A stretch of DNA of 64,000 bases from Ilyomonas sp965214235 (GTDB taxonomy: Bacteria > Bacteroidota > Bacteroidia > Chitinophagales > Chitinophagaceae), in assembly GCA_965214235.1 (NCBI GenBank), contig CBDCBH010000001.1, positions 62,001 to 126,000 of the forward strand, in the 5' to 3' direction. How positions within the stretch are numbered: position 1 is the stretch's first letter; every line of letters starts with the position of its first letter. Below are positions 21,339 to 31,066 of this stretch, piece by piece. Under the pieces are notes generated by a model that worked only from the letters and a program-made list of their open reading frames with translations, did not search any database and was not told the origin of the DNA. A program made the translations under genes and the position numbers.

Positions 21339-23303
21339 TTACTTAGTGATCCTTGCAGCCCAGCCACCACCAGATGCAAGCTGGATTTTTATTGTATCGC
21401 CGGAAGATATTTTCATCATTTCCTTTTTGTAGTCTGTTGCCTGTCTGTCTGCATTCACGCCGTCTTTAAACACTTCTGCTGTGTAAGTGCCGGCGGGAAG
21501 AAAGGAGAAATTAAGTGTTATTTCTCGTGCCGTCCAATTACTCATCGCGCCAACAAACCAGGTATCGTTTTTTCTTCGGGCAACCGCTACATACTCGCTT
21601 ACCTTGCCATCAAGCGGTACGGTTTCATCCCAGCTGGTGGGTACTTTTGTAATGAAATCTGTACATTCCTGTTCTTTCATGTAAATGGTCGGGTTGTCGG
21701 AAAGCATTTGTAAAGGAGCATAAAAAACAACATACTCGGCAAGCTGCTGGCAACGCGTGCCCTTGCTCATAGGATTGTTATTGATGGGACGAAAGTTTGC
21801 ATTGTTGGCATTGCGCATGGCGCCAGGCGTATAATCCATAGGACCAGCAAGCATACGGATAAAAGGAAGGGTATTGGTGTAGCGCGGCTGATCTTCATTT
21901 GCCCATTTAAAATTTTCAAGACCTTTTACACCTTCAAAACCTACAACGTTAGGATAAGTGCGCTGCAAACCTGTTGGTTTATATATGCCATGATAATCTA
22001 CCATTAGTTTATTGGCTGCAGCTTTTTGAGCGATCTCATAAGTAGATGCAACAACTTTTTGATCATCGCGGTCAAAAAAATCTATCTTAAAACCTTTTAC
22101 ACCCATCTTTGCATACAACGGAAACGCAGTATCCATTTGTTGGCTTATGGCATACCAGGAAGCCCAGAGAATAACACCTACATTTTTTTGTTTTCCATAA
22201 TCAATTATCGTTTGCAGATCCAGCCCGGATCTTATCTTGAAGAGATTTAGCTCATCCGACCAGCCGCCATCCATTATAATGTAAGGAATTTTATTAGAGG
22301 CAGCAAAGTCGATGTAATACTTATATGTATCTGTGTTCATGCCAGCTTTAAAATCAACACCGGAAATGTTCATGCTGTTCCACCAGTCCCATGAAACCTG
22401 GCCGGTTTTTACCCACGAATAATCTGCAAGCCTGGGTGCTGATGCCAGCTTTTGAACGATGTCGTTATTCAGAAGGTCTTTATCCTGCTCGGCAATAGCG
22501 ATGGCGCGCCAGGGAAAATTACGTGTGCCTGCACATGTGGCAATGTAATCTTTCCGTTCGGTAGGTATGTAGTTAACACCTACAAGATGGGCATTTGTGG
22601 GGTAAGGCGCATACACACCTTGTAACCCTTTTTGTGTTTGATTAAGGTTGAGATACATGCCTGGATATTCCTCCAGGTCTGCTTCAAGAATGGCAACCTT
22701 TCTGCCATTGCCAACATCTACCAGCAACGGAAGAAAAGAGAGTGAATCTTTTGGAAACGCTGATAGATTGATTTCGTGATACAATGCTTCAAAAGAGGAG
22801 TTAAACATCTTGCCATCGCGGTAATCCCATTGTATAGGAATAAAGGCTTGGTCATCATCGGTGAAATTGAAATTGGCTTCTTCATTCTTTACAATAATGC
22901 TGTCTTTTTTTTTTGTAAAAAAACGGTAGGCAACGGCATCGTTGTACACGCGGAAAATAATACCATAATTTCCTTTACAGTTTACCGTAAGCCCATTGTA
23001 ATCGTCCGGTATAGATGCCTTGATATAATTAATGGGAGTAATTGTATTGGTAACCTTTTCTGTTTTGGAAGATGTAACCGTTGGCTTATCGCCTAATACT
23101 TGGTTTTGCAGTTGTAACGACAGCGTGGAGGGTGCAATGATCTGCTGTCCTCTATCCTGTACCGACCATTGCGTTTTATCACCTGCTTCAACATGCAGAG
23201 TGATATTGCCGTCAGGCGACTTTATATCAAATATTTTCGGCTTTTGCGCATACAGCAACAAGGAAGATAAAAAAGAAGAAAAAACAACAAATAAGTATTT
23301 CAT
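21339..23303 (-). CDS. GH97 glycoside hydrolase, predicted retaining alpha-galactosidase type
   Basis: 654 residues with a signal peptide (MKYLFVVFSSFLSSLLLYAQ), so periplasmic or outer-membrane. An N-terminal beta-sandwich (about 25-275) precedes the TIM-barrel (WWNSMNISG at about 308, YIIMDGGWSD at about 341). GFKIDFFDRDDQ places Asp408 where retaining GH97 enzymes have the nucleophile; inverting SusB-type enzymes lack it. Glu457 in VVGFEGVKG is the likely acid/base. It would release alpha-linked galactose or a similar sugar from oligosaccharides. A monocistronic position next to the recombinase may be chance. Confidence 0.9.
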   Translation of the reverse strand: MKYLFVVFSSFLSSLLLYAQKPKIFDIKSPDGNITLHVEAGDKTQWSVQDRGQQIIAPSTLSLQLQNQVLGDKPTVTSSKTEKVTNTITPINYIKASIPDDYNGLTVNCKGNYGIIFRVYNDAVAYRFFTKKKDSIIVKNEEANFNFTDDDQAFIPIQWDYRDGKMFNSSFEALYHEINLSAFPKDSLSFLPLLVDVGNGRKVAILEADLEEYPGMYLNLNQTQKGLQGVYAPYPTNAHLVGVNYIPTERKDYIATCAGTRNFPWRAIAIAEQDKDLLNNDIVQKLASAPRLADYSWVKTGQVSWDWWNSMNISGVDFKAGMNTDTYKYYIDFAASNKIPYIIMDGGWSDELNLFKIRSGLDLQTIIDYGKQKNVGVILWASWYAISQQMDTAFPLYAKMGVKGFKIDFFDRDDQKVVASTYEIAQKAAANKLMVDYHGIYKPTGLQRTYPNVVGFEGVKGLENFKWANEDQPRYTNTLPFIRMLAGPMDYTPGAMRNANNANFRPINNNPMSKGTRCQQLAEYVVFYAPLQMLSDNPTIYMKEQECTDFITKVPTSWDETVPLDGKVSEYVAVARRKNDTWFVGAMSNWTAREITLNFSFLPAGTYTAEVFKDGVNADRQATDYKKEMMKISSGDTIKIQLASGGGWAARITK

Positions 23304-23374
23304 GTTTTATTTTATTGCAGGTAAAAATATAGTAAAATGACATTTCATAATCCATCAAATGTCAACCTGATGGT

Positions 23375-23660
23375 GCAACCTTTTTCTTTTATAGCAGCAA
23401 CATTAAGTTGAACGAATACTCTACTCTTCTTTTTGATGAAACATGTTCTTCGAGGTGTTAGCGCAGCGCACCTCGTAAGTGAGATAAAATGATTCTCTGA
23501 ATCATAACAGCGTATCGAACAATTAACCAATTTGCCGGTCAAAGACCTGCTTCATCCCAACTTCGAGGTGCGCTGCGCTAACACCTCGAAGAACAAGATG
23601 GCAGCCTTTTTCTTTTATAACAAAAACAATAAATTGGAACGAATATACTACTCTGCTTTC
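23375..23660. repeat. Nested palindromes flanked by an imperfect direct repeat
   Basis: A 31-nt arm (23445-23475) beginning GTTCTTCGAGGTG recurs inverted and identical at 23564-23594. Each arm is itself palindromic (CGAGGTG ... CACCTCG). About 56 bp on each side (from 23375 and from 23601: CTTTTTCTTTTATA, then GAACGAATA, then CTACTC) form a diverged direct repeat. The rest of the 23304-23759 gap holds no gene. It looks like a REP/BIME-type element. Confidence 0.7.
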
Positions 23661-23759
23661 TGAGGGGAGCAAGGCGTATTAACTTTTTTCCGCTTCATCA
23701 GTTTTATATTTTCCCTTCAAAAGATTCATTGAACTTTTGCAACATCTTTACAAACAGAA

Positions 23760-26093
23760 ATGGCACAACACAAAACGGCTCGCTTATTTTTTCTCTTTGT
23801 TTTTATTATACTTTTTGTAACCGTGAAAGCGCAACATTCTTTCACAATCAGCGGAACCATCAAAAGTAAAAAAGGAGGCGAAAGCATCATCGGTGCATCG
23901 GTAAGAGTATTGAATAAAGACGGCGGTACCTCTTCCAACGAATATGGTTTTTATTCACTCACCTTACCTATAGGTGAGTACAGGTTGGAAGTGAATTTTG
24001 TAGGTAAAAAACCGGATACTTTATTTATCAATTTGAACAAAAACAAACAACTGCTTATTTTTTTGGAAGATGAAACTGCCGACTTAGGAAATGTTGTTGT
24101 CAGCACAACATCGAAAGGCAGAAGCATAAGCGGAACGCAAACAGGCATTGAAAATATAAGCACGAAAGAAATTAAAAACATTCCTGTTTTGTTTGGCGAA
24201 AAAGATGTGCTGAAAACCATTCAGCTTTTGCCCGGTATTAAAAGCGCTGGCGATGGCAATGCCGGCTTTTATGTGCGTGGCGGCTCAACCGATCAAAACC
24301 TGATATTGCTTGATGAAGCCAATGTTTACAACGCCTCGCACTTGCTTGGCTTTTTCTCAACATTTAACTCGGATGCTATAAAAGACATTACCGTTTACAA
24401 AGGCGGAATGCCCGCGCAATACGGTGGCAGGTTATCTTCAGTTGTAGATATAAAAATGAACGATGGCAATAACCAGGATTACAATGTAAGCGGCGGCGTT
24501 GGTTTAATTTCCACAAGGCTTAACGTGGAAGGACCAATACAAAAAGGCAAGTCTTCTTTTTTAATAACGGGAAGAAGAACCTATGCCGATTTGTTTTTAA
24601 AAGCATCCGGCGACAGCAGTTTAAAACAAAGCCAGTTGTACTTTTACGATTTGAATGCAAAGCTGAATTATGAATTGGGTGCAAAAGATAAACTGTATGT
24701 AAGCGGTTATTTTGGTAAAGATAATTTAGGCTTCAGTAACCAGTTTGGCATCAACTGGGGCAATGCAACAGGCACACTGCGATGGAATCATATTTTCAAC
24801 AGTAAATTATTTTCCAACACTTCGCTTATTTACAGCGATTATTATTATCAAATTCAAATTAAAAACGGATCGAACGATTTTAAAATTTTTTCCGAAATTA
24901 AAGACTGGAATGTAAAGCAGGATTATCAGTTAAATGCCGGCGAAAAACACAATATCCGCTTTGGCTGGAGCAGCATTGATCATAATGTTCGCCCGGGGCA
25001 AATTACGGCTTCACAAACATCAAGTGTAAACACGCAAAGTCAACCCGAAAGATACTCGTTAGAAAACGCCGTGTACGCCAGCGATACCTGGAAAGCAACC
25101 AATCATGTTACCCTCACGTATGGCACAAGGTTTACCGCTTTTAGCGTGCTGGGCAAAGGCGATTATTATACGTTGGATAATAAAGGCGACATTATAGATA
25201 CAACACATTACAACAGCGCACAAGTGGTAAAAACCTACTGGAATTTGGAGCCGCGTTTATCTGCCGGTTATCAGTTAAACAGCACGAGTTCTATTAAAGC
25301 ATCGTATGTGCGCAACGTGCAAAATATGCACCTCATCAGCAACAGCACCAGCAACACGCCAACCGATAAATGGATAAGCAGCAGCAACTTAATTAAGCCT
25401 GAAATATCCGACCAGGTTTCGCTCGGGTACTATAAAAATCTATCCAACAACCAATACGAACTCACGGTAGAAACCTATTACAAATCCATGCAAAACCAAA
25501 TTGATTACCGCGATGGCGCTGATGTGTTTACCAACAAAGCCATTGAAACGCAACTGCTGTATGGCAAGGGCAGAGCTTACGGCATTGAATGGCTGCTGCG
25601 CAAAAAAGTGGGCAAACTAACCGGATGGTTGAGTTATACATTATCGAAAACCGAACGCAAAATTGATGGCATCAACAACAACAACTGGTACAATGCAAGG
25701 CAGGATAGAACGCATGATATTGCGCTGGTTGGCATTTATGAACTGAGTAAAAAGTGGACGCTCTCTGCCAACTGGGTGTACTACACCGGCGATGCCGTTA
25801 CCTTCCCCAACGGAAAATATACGGTGGGCGGACAAACGGTGTTTTATTACACCAACCGAAACGGTTACCGGATGCCTGCATACCACCGGTTAGATTTGGG
25901 CGCCACAATGAAATTGAAGCAAAAGAAAAGATGGAGCAGCGAGCTTGCCTTTAGTTTATACAATGCATACGGCAGAGAAAACGCTTACACCATCACGTTT
26001 AAAGATGATCCTGACAACCCCAATAAAACAGAAGCGGTGCAAACCTCTTTGTTCCGCTGGATTCCTTCGGTGTCTTATAATTTTAAATGGTAA
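23760..26093 (+). CDS. TonB-dependent outer-membrane receptor
   Basis: 777 residues, with a signal peptide ending at VKAQ (about 25). A carboxypeptidase-regulatory-like domain covers about 28-105 (ISGTIKSKKGGESIIGASVR), then the plug domain with GFYVRGGSTDQNLILLDEAN and QYGGRLSSVVDI. A 22-strand-type barrel ends in an aromatic residue (SVSYNFKW). It imports an unknown ligand using TonB energy. It overlaps nothing and is followed after 3 bp by its DUF4249 lipoprotein, a pairing common in Bacteroidota. Start at 23760 fits the signal peptide. Confidence 0.9.
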   Translation: MAQHKTARLFFLFVFIILFVTVKAQHSFTISGTIKSKKGGESIIGASVRVLNKDGGTSSNEYGFYSLTLPIGEYRLEVNFVGKKPDTLFINLNKNKQLLIFLEDETADLGNVVVSTTSKGRSISGTQTGIENISTKEIKNIPVLFGEKDVLKTIQLLPGIKSAGDGNAGFYVRGGSTDQNLILLDEANVYNASHLLGFFSTFNSDAIKDITVYKGGMPAQYGGRLSSVVDIKMNDGNNQDYNVSGGVGLISTRLNVEGPIQKGKSSFLITGRRTYADLFLKASGDSSLKQSQLYFYDLNAKLNYELGAKDKLYVSGYFGKDNLGFSNQFGINWGNATGTLRWNHIFNSKLFSNTSLIYSDYYYQIQIKNGSNDFKIFSEIKDWNVKQDYQLNAGEKHNIRFGWSSIDHNVRPGQITASQTSSVNTQSQPERYSLENAVYASDTWKATNHVTLTYGTRFTAFSVLGKGDYYTLDNKGDIIDTTHYNSAQVVKTYWNLEPRLSAGYQLNSTSSIKASYVRNVQNMHLISNSTSNTPTDKWISSSNLIKPEISDQVSLGYYKNLSNNQYELTVETYYKSMQNQIDYRDGADVFTNKAIETQLLYGKGRAYGIEWLLRKKVGKLTGWLSYTLSKTERKIDGINNNNWYNARQDRTHDIALVGIYELSKKWTLSANWVYYTGDAVTFPNGKYTVGGQTVFYYTNRNGYRMPAYHRLDLGATMKLKQKKRWSSELAFSLYNAYGRENAYTITFKDDPDNPNKTEAVQTSLFRWIPSVSYNFKW

Positions 26094-26096
26094 AAC

Positions 26097-27014
26097 ATGA
26101 ATAAAAACAAAATACAGTTTTATGTACCCGGCTTTTACAACTCCGTTTTAGCATCGTTGCGTCGCACTCTTGTACGTTCGGAAAACAATTGTACAAATAC
26201 AAAAAGGGTTTGTTTTTATGCCATTTTATTTTTGTGCGTTTCATCCTGCACAAAAGTCATCAATGTAAATTTCAAAGAAGCCGATAAGCAATTGGTAATT
26301 GAAGGCATTGTGCCGTATGCAGATTCCAGTGTTCGTGGATTAGAACCCACTTTGCCGGAAGTAAAAATTTCTTACACACAAAACTTTGAAGACAGCACAC
26401 GTTTCGTTGGTGTAAGCGGAGCAACTGTTAGCATACAAGTGAATGGAGGAAATACATACCCACTTTTTGAAGGGGGTACTGGTTTTTATGAACCACATAC
26501 AGGCCTCCTTACAGGTAATCCCGGCAGCACTTATCTTCTTACCGTAACGCTCAACGGCAAAACTTACACATCAACCTCAACCATGCCTTCGCAAATTGTT
26601 CCGCTTGATAGCATTTGGGCGGAAGAGTTTTCATTTGGTGGCAAAACGGGCATTACCATTTATCCAAGTTATAAAGATCCCCCGGGGCTTGGCAACAACT
26701 ACCGTTTGGTGGAATATAAATATGGCGTGCAGGTAAAACACGTGTTTGAACAGAACGATGAATTTAGCGACGGGCTTACCATTACGCGACCTTTAATTAA
26801 TCCTGATAGTGATCTATCTCATGGCGATGCCGTGCGTGTAGATTTGCAGTGCATTGATGTGAATGTTTATAAATATTGGTTTAGTTTAGATCAATCCGCC
26901 ACGGGCGAAAATCAAAGTGCCACGCCTGCCAATCCGGTAAGCAATATTGAAGGTGGCGCGCTGGGTTATTTTAGTGCGTACAGCGTTACAAGCAGAACAA
27001 TAACAATACCGTAA
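26097..27014 (+). CDS. DUF4249 lipoprotein
   Basis: 305 residues. The lipobox LCVSSC lies unusually far in (about residue 51) after a basic stretch, so the true start may be internal, but no better ATG is obvious. The body is the DUF4249 pattern: LVIEGIVPYADSS, an Ig-like strand set (ATVSIQVNGGNTYPLFEGG), TYLLTVTLNGKTYTSTSTMP and LDSIW. It is presumably the surface partner of the TonB receptor immediately upstream, with which it forms one operon. Ligand unknown. Confidence 0.85.
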   Translation: MNKNKIQFYVPGFYNSVLASLRRTLVRSENNCTNTKRVCFYAILFLCVSSCTKVINVNFKEADKQLVIEGIVPYADSSVRGLEPTLPEVKISYTQNFEDSTRFVGVSGATVSIQVNGGNTYPLFEGGTGFYEPHTGLLTGNPGSTYLLTVTLNGKTYTSTSTMPSQIVPLDSIWAEEFSFGGKTGITIYPSYKDPPGLGNNYRLVEYKYGVQVKHVFEQNDEFSDGLTITRPLINPDSDLSHGDAVRVDLQCIDVNVYKYWFSLDQSATGENQSATPANPVSNIEGGALGYFSAYSVTSRTITIP

Positions 27015-27055
27015 AAGAAAATGGAGTAAATAAAAGCCTTACTATGAGGGCATTT

Positions 27056-27078
27056 GTGATCCGGATTGGATTCGAACC
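27056..27078. other. 23-bp copy of the tRNA-Arg 3' end (attachment-site-like)
   Basis: GTGATCCGGATTGGATTCGA and the next three bases ACC are identical to 30938-30960, the 3' end of the intact tRNA-Arg gene, in the same orientation. This is the direct repeat left by integration into a tRNA gene; 3.86 kb lie between the copies. Confidence 0.75.
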
Positions 27079-27121
27079 GTTTTCTGGCTGATTTGGAATG
27101 TTTAGCGGGGTTTTACAAAGA

Positions 27122-27340
27122 AGAATTAATTTGTAATTAAATGACTATCCGTATATAGTAACCCCTTCATTATTTGGGTTGTGCAAAGTCGTCATTGCGA
27201 GGCACGAAGCCATATAAACACCACATAACATCAGGTTGATAAGTGGAATATATCACTACATACAATTTACAGACTGCTTCGTGCCTCGCAGTAACAATAC
27301 AGGTTACTATATCCGGATAGTCATTTTGTAATTATTAATT
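27122..27340. repeat. Large nested inverted repeat
   Basis: Outer arms 27140-27163 (AATGACTATCCG, then TATAGTAACC) and 27302-27325 are inverted copies with one or two differences, and the pairing extends into flanking AATTAAT-type sequence. Inner arms TGCGAGGCACGAAGC (27196-27210) and GCTTCGTGCCTCGCA (27276-27290) are perfect. No coding capacity: MITE-like or two stacked REP elements. It lies 45 bp inside the tRNA-repeat island. Confidence 0.75.
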
Positions 27341-27552
27341 TTATAAAAATACCGTTATCATTTAATTAGTAAGGCATCTTTACCCAAAAGCAGACAAAAA
27401 TTATTTCGGCAGCCCGCGCTGAAAGCTCTTAATCTTCTTTAGAAAGATACAAGCCAGGCTCAGCGGAGTTTCTTGTTTGAATAAGTCTGATAAGACGTTT
27501 ACCTTTTGCGCTCTCTTCTAACAGCATTTCAACTTGAAAATCAGCCGCACTA

Positions 27553-28476
27553 CTAATTAAAGGAGTTCCTGAATTCCAGTGGCGATACGTTGGTTTTAGT
27601 CTTGAAAAGTTTGCTGAACGATTGAATATGCTCAAAACCTAATTCATAAGCGATTTCACTGACAGACAGGTTGGTAGCAGATAGTTTTTCTTTTGCTTTT
27701 TCGATGAGTGCAAGATGGATATGCTGCTGCGTATTCAAACCCGTAAGCGCCCTGAGCACACCGCCTAAATAACCTGCCGATACATTTAATTCCGCTGCAA
27801 CATAGCTAACGGTAGGCAAGCCTTTTTCGGCTACCTTATTGTCAAAATAAGTATTCAGTAAATCCTCCAGGCGAGCCAGCAATTGATGGCTAACCATTTT
27901 GCGGGTAATGAACTGGCGCTGGTAAAACCGCTCGGCATAAGTAAGCAAAACGTCAAGCTGGGCGATGATAATATCCTGACTAAATTTATCGATACTGGAA
28001 CAATATTCCTGTTTGACAATCTGTACAATGCCGACAATAATGGCTTCTTCCTTCTCCGAAAGGAACAAGGCTTCGTTTACGTCGTAATCAAAAAAATCGT
28101 ATTGCTTTATCTTTTTTGCGAGAGGCGTGTTCCACAGAAAGTCAGGATGGATCAATAATACCCATCCTGATTGTTGCAACATTTCCCCTTCGGTAAGTTT
28201 AACACTTATTACCTGCCCCGGCGACGTAAAGTTCATAATGCCTTCATCAAAATCGTAATCCTGCTGGCCATATTTTACCTTGGCGTTTAATACTCTTTTT
28301 GCCGAGATAACATAAAAGTCAAACACAATATGTTTAGGTTCGTCCGGGTTAAGCTGTTTAGCATCACCGGCATCAATAATGCTGATGAGCGGATGTTCCG
28401 GCATAGGCAAGCCCCTGAACTGGTGGAACGAACTAATGGTAGTAAAACGACGTATTTGTTGCTGCTTGTTGCTCAT
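27553..28476 (-). CDS. AraC-family transcriptional regulator
   Basis: 307 residues. The N-terminal effector domain has KYGQQDYDFDEGIMNF. C-terminal double HTH: VSYVAAELNVSAGYLGGVLR and SVSEIAYELGFEHIQSFSKL. Much of the DNA-binding domain is identical to the cassette-borne AraC at 3555-4475. It lies 21 bp after the oxidoreductase gene, so likely one transcript and a regulator-target pair. It is inside the tRNA-flanked island. Confidence 0.9.
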   Translation of the reverse strand: MSNKQQQIRRFTTISSFHQFRGLPMPEHPLISIIDAGDAKQLNPDEPKHIVFDFYVISAKRVLNAKVKYGQQDYDFDEGIMNFTSPGQVISVKLTEGEMLQQSGWVLLIHPDFLWNTPLAKKIKQYDFFDYDVNEALFLSEKEEAIIVGIVQIVKQEYCSSIDKFSQDIIIAQLDVLLTYAERFYQRQFITRKMVSHQLLARLEDLLNTYFDNKVAEKGLPTVSYVAAELNVSAGYLGGVLRALTGLNTQQHIHLALIEKAKEKLSATNLSVSEIAYELGFEHIQSFSKLFKTKTNVSPLEFRNSFN

Positions 28477-28497
28477 GCAAATTAATAATTTGTAAAT

Positions 28498-29433
28498 TTA
28501 AACGGTAACTACAATTTTTCCAACGGTGCGCCCTGTTTCAACCATTGTATGCGCTTTGCCCATTTCTGTAAAAGGGAACACGGCCGACATATGAGATTTC
28601 AATACGCCTTTGGCGAACATATCGGCAAAGAAGCTCATATCGTTACCATTGTTTGAAACCAAGCCTAACGAAAGCTGCACATTCCTTGTTGCTGCCTTTT
28701 TTACCAGTTCTTCGTTCAATGGCGGGATTACGGACACTATTTTGCCGCCTTCCTTTACAATATCAATCGAACGTACAAGCGTTTCGCCACCAATGGTATC
28801 CAGCACAAAATCAACATCTTTAATTACCTCGTAAAACTTTTCGGTTGTATAATCAATATGCTGGTCTGCGCCAAGCGAAAGCACAAAGTCGCGGTTTTTT
28901 GCCGAGGTGGTAGTGATAACTTTAGCACCTAAGTATTTGGCTATTTGCACAGCGTAATGCCCCACACCGCCTGAGCCGCCATGTATCAACACAATGTTAC
29001 CCTTTTTAATGTTGGCTACATGAATTAATGGCTGCCCTCCGGTTAAACCGGCGATAGGAAAGGCGGCTGCTTCCTCGTGACTAATGTTTGCCGGTTTGTG
29101 GGCGATAGCACTTACAGGTATAGCCACATATTCGGCATAAGCCCGGCCCATTGATGTAAAACCAAAAACCGGGTCGCCAATTTCAAAACCATCCGTTTCT
29201 TCCGCCTTTTCAGTAATCTCGCCGGAAATATCCCAGCCTATGATTGCCGGCCTTGCCTCGCCCGCATAAAGGGACATCATTTCTTCATTTTGGCGCGCGT
29301 ACGCATCGGCCGGGTTAATGCCTATGGCTTTTATTTTCACCAATACCTCGCCCTTTTGTAGCGTGGGTTTTTCAATATCCCTGAAAATGAAATTTTCTAT
29401 GCCGCCTGCTTCGTTTAATAAGATCGCTTTCAT
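28498..29433 (-). CDS. NADP-dependent quinone oxidoreductase-like protein (MDR superfamily)
   Basis: 311 residues. GroES-like N-terminal domain (GEVLVKIKAIGINPADAYAR), then a Rossmann domain with the NADP motif HGGSGGVGHYAVQIAKYLGA at about 150-169. No structural-zinc cysteine cluster, so the zinc-free quinone oxidoreductase type. It would reduce quinones or enones with NADPH in the cytoplasm; substrate unknown. Upstream of, and probably co-transcribed with, the AraC gene. Confidence 0.88.
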   Translation of the reverse strand: MKAILLNEAGGIENFIFRDIEKPTLQKGEVLVKIKAIGINPADAYARQNEEMMSLYAGEARPAIIGWDISGEITEKAEETDGFEIGDPVFGFTSMGRAYAEYVAIPVSAIAHKPANISHEEAAAFPIAGLTGGQPLIHVANIKKGNIVLIHGGSGGVGHYAVQIAKYLGAKVITTTSAKNRDFVLSLGADQHIDYTTEKFYEVIKDVDFVLDTIGGETLVRSIDIVKEGGKIVSVIPPLNEELVKKAATRNVQLSLGLVSNNGNDMSFFADMFAKGVLKSHMSAVFPFTEMGKAHTMVETGRTVGKIVVTV

Positions 29434-29540
29434 TGAATTATTTTATGACACAAAGTTCAGGAATGAGTATATCATTAATTTAACCGAACCGGATCTTGTT
29501 TTAGTCAAAATGCATATTGCAAAGAATTTGGGGTTAATGA

Positions 29541-29576
29541 AAATAACTTAAACAGAACATTCTGTTTAAGTTATTT
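29541..29576. terminator. Perfect 17-bp hairpin, probable bidirectional terminator
   Basis: AAATAACTTAAACAGAA (29541-29557), loop CA, then the exact inverse to 29576 followed by TTAA. It lies between the epimerase end (29662) and the oxidoreductase start (29433) and would end the epimerase transcript. Confidence 0.7.
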
Positions 29577-29661
29577 TTAACTTCATTGATATCAACCTGT
29601 TTATGAGCGGAAGTTTAAATGATCGTTTGAGATAGTTGGGTGCTAGAATTTACCGGAAATT

Positions 29662-30552
29662 CTATTTATAGATTCCCTTTTCCAGGTCGGCTAAAAGTGT
29701 AGGTTGTGCCGGGTGCCAGTTGAGGCGTTGCTGGGTAATTTTGCTGGATGCCGGGCAGTCTATTGCCGCAAAACCTGTAAACCAGCCAAAATGTTCCGCC
29801 GCCTGCTCATTTGGTATAGATACAACAGGTATATTCAACTGTTTACCGATGGCCTCAGCAATTGTTTTAAAAACAATCGCTTCTTCGGCAGCCCCATGAA
29901 ACCTAGCCCCTTTTACAGCATTTTCCAGTGCAAGCCTGAACAGGTGGGCAGCATCCAGCCTATGCACAGCATTCCAGCGGTTTTGTCCATCTCCTATATA
30001 TGCGGATATTCCTTTTTCACGGGCAATGTTAATGAGCATAGGAACAAAGCCATGATGATCGCCTTCGCCGTGTACCGATGGCGAAAGCCGTACTACAGAT
30101 GTGCGCACACCAAGCAAAGCAACAGCGTCTGAAGCTTCTTCTGAAGCACGCGGGAACGAGCTAGAATGTGGCGTTGGGATGATGTCTTCGGTTGCGATTT
30201 TGCCCGGGCTAACCAGCGCCGTGCCGGATGTAACAATAAACGGACGGTCAGTGCCTGCGAGGATAGCGCCAATGGTTTCAATAGCCCGCCTGTCTATTTC
30301 GCATACTTCTTTAAACCTTGTAAAATCATGGATAAAACCGGCATGGATCACCCCGTCTGATCCGGCAGCGCCGCTTCGTAAACTGTCGGGATCTTCCAGG
30401 TTGCCCCAGTGCGCCTCCGCACCCGCTGCTATTAATGCGGCGGCTGAAGAATTTGAACGGGCGAGACCAAGCACCTGATGGCCGGCACTAATAAGTTCCT
30501 TAACGATGGCAGAACCAATGAAGCCTGTGGCTCCTGTGATAAATACACGCAT
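29662..30552 (-). CDS. NAD-dependent epimerase/dehydratase (extended SDR)
   Basis: 296 residues. The N-terminal Rossmann motif TGATGFIG (7-14) is typical of extended SDRs, and an HAGFIHDF segment follows. The usual YxxxK is not evident: around SSSFPRASEEASD the Tyr is missing, as in a subgroup of atypical SDRs, so catalysis is uncertain. The C-terminal half carries RWNAVHRLDAAHLFRLALE. Cytoplasmic; substrate unknown. Last gene of the tRNA-flanked island. Confidence 0.82.
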   Translation of the reverse strand: MRVFITGATGFIGSAIVKELISAGHQVLGLARSNSSAAALIAAGAEAHWGNLEDPDSLRSGAAGSDGVIHAGFIHDFTRFKEVCEIDRRAIETIGAILAGTDRPFIVTSGTALVSPGKIATEDIIPTPHSSSFPRASEEASDAVALLGVRTSVVRLSPSVHGEGDHHGFVPMLINIAREKGISAYIGDGQNRWNAVHRLDAAHLFRLALENAVKGARFHGAAEEAIVFKTIAEAIGKQLNIPVVSIPNEQAAEHFGWFTGFAAIDCPASSKITQQRLNWHPAQPTLLADLEKGIYK

Positions 30553-30938
30553 AATTTTTATTTTTTAATATCAAAACTTAAATACAAACAAGCATAGCAA
30601 CTCCGAGCGTTCTGATAATTTTCCTTTTTTCAGTTCAACATTAATCACCTAAACTGAAGTGAAAAATCGCTTATCCCGCTGTCAAAGTCAAACATCATAA
30701 ATATTTTAAGCAAAAGTATACTGGAGATGATAAAACGATTTATCCGAATCAGACTTTTGTTTAGTAAAAATGAATTGGATAAAGCAGGCAGCGCAACTTA
30801 ATTTATAAAATAAATAAGGAAAGAAGGCTTACGCAATTATGTTGCATGGTAAGTATTTACACATCACCGCTATTGTTTACCCATTCAGTAAATTTTAGTC
30901 AATATGATTAATGTACCAGCGGGTTTTCTTTTCCCTCG
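30553..30938. other. Intergenic, no gene seen
   Basis: 385 bp of AT-rich DNA between the epimerase start and tRNA-Arg, including the presumed inner edge of the integrated segment. No reading frame or strong repeat is visible. Confidence 0.5.
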
Positions 30939-31012
<74 letters not shown>

Positions 31013-31066
31013 AAATTGTGGCGGCAAAACTAATTTTTAATTAGTTTGCATCCAAACGGTTTTGCC

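Noticed and set aside
27056..27078. A second tRNA gene
   Set aside because: Only the 3' 23 bp match; no anticodon arm or D arm upstream.
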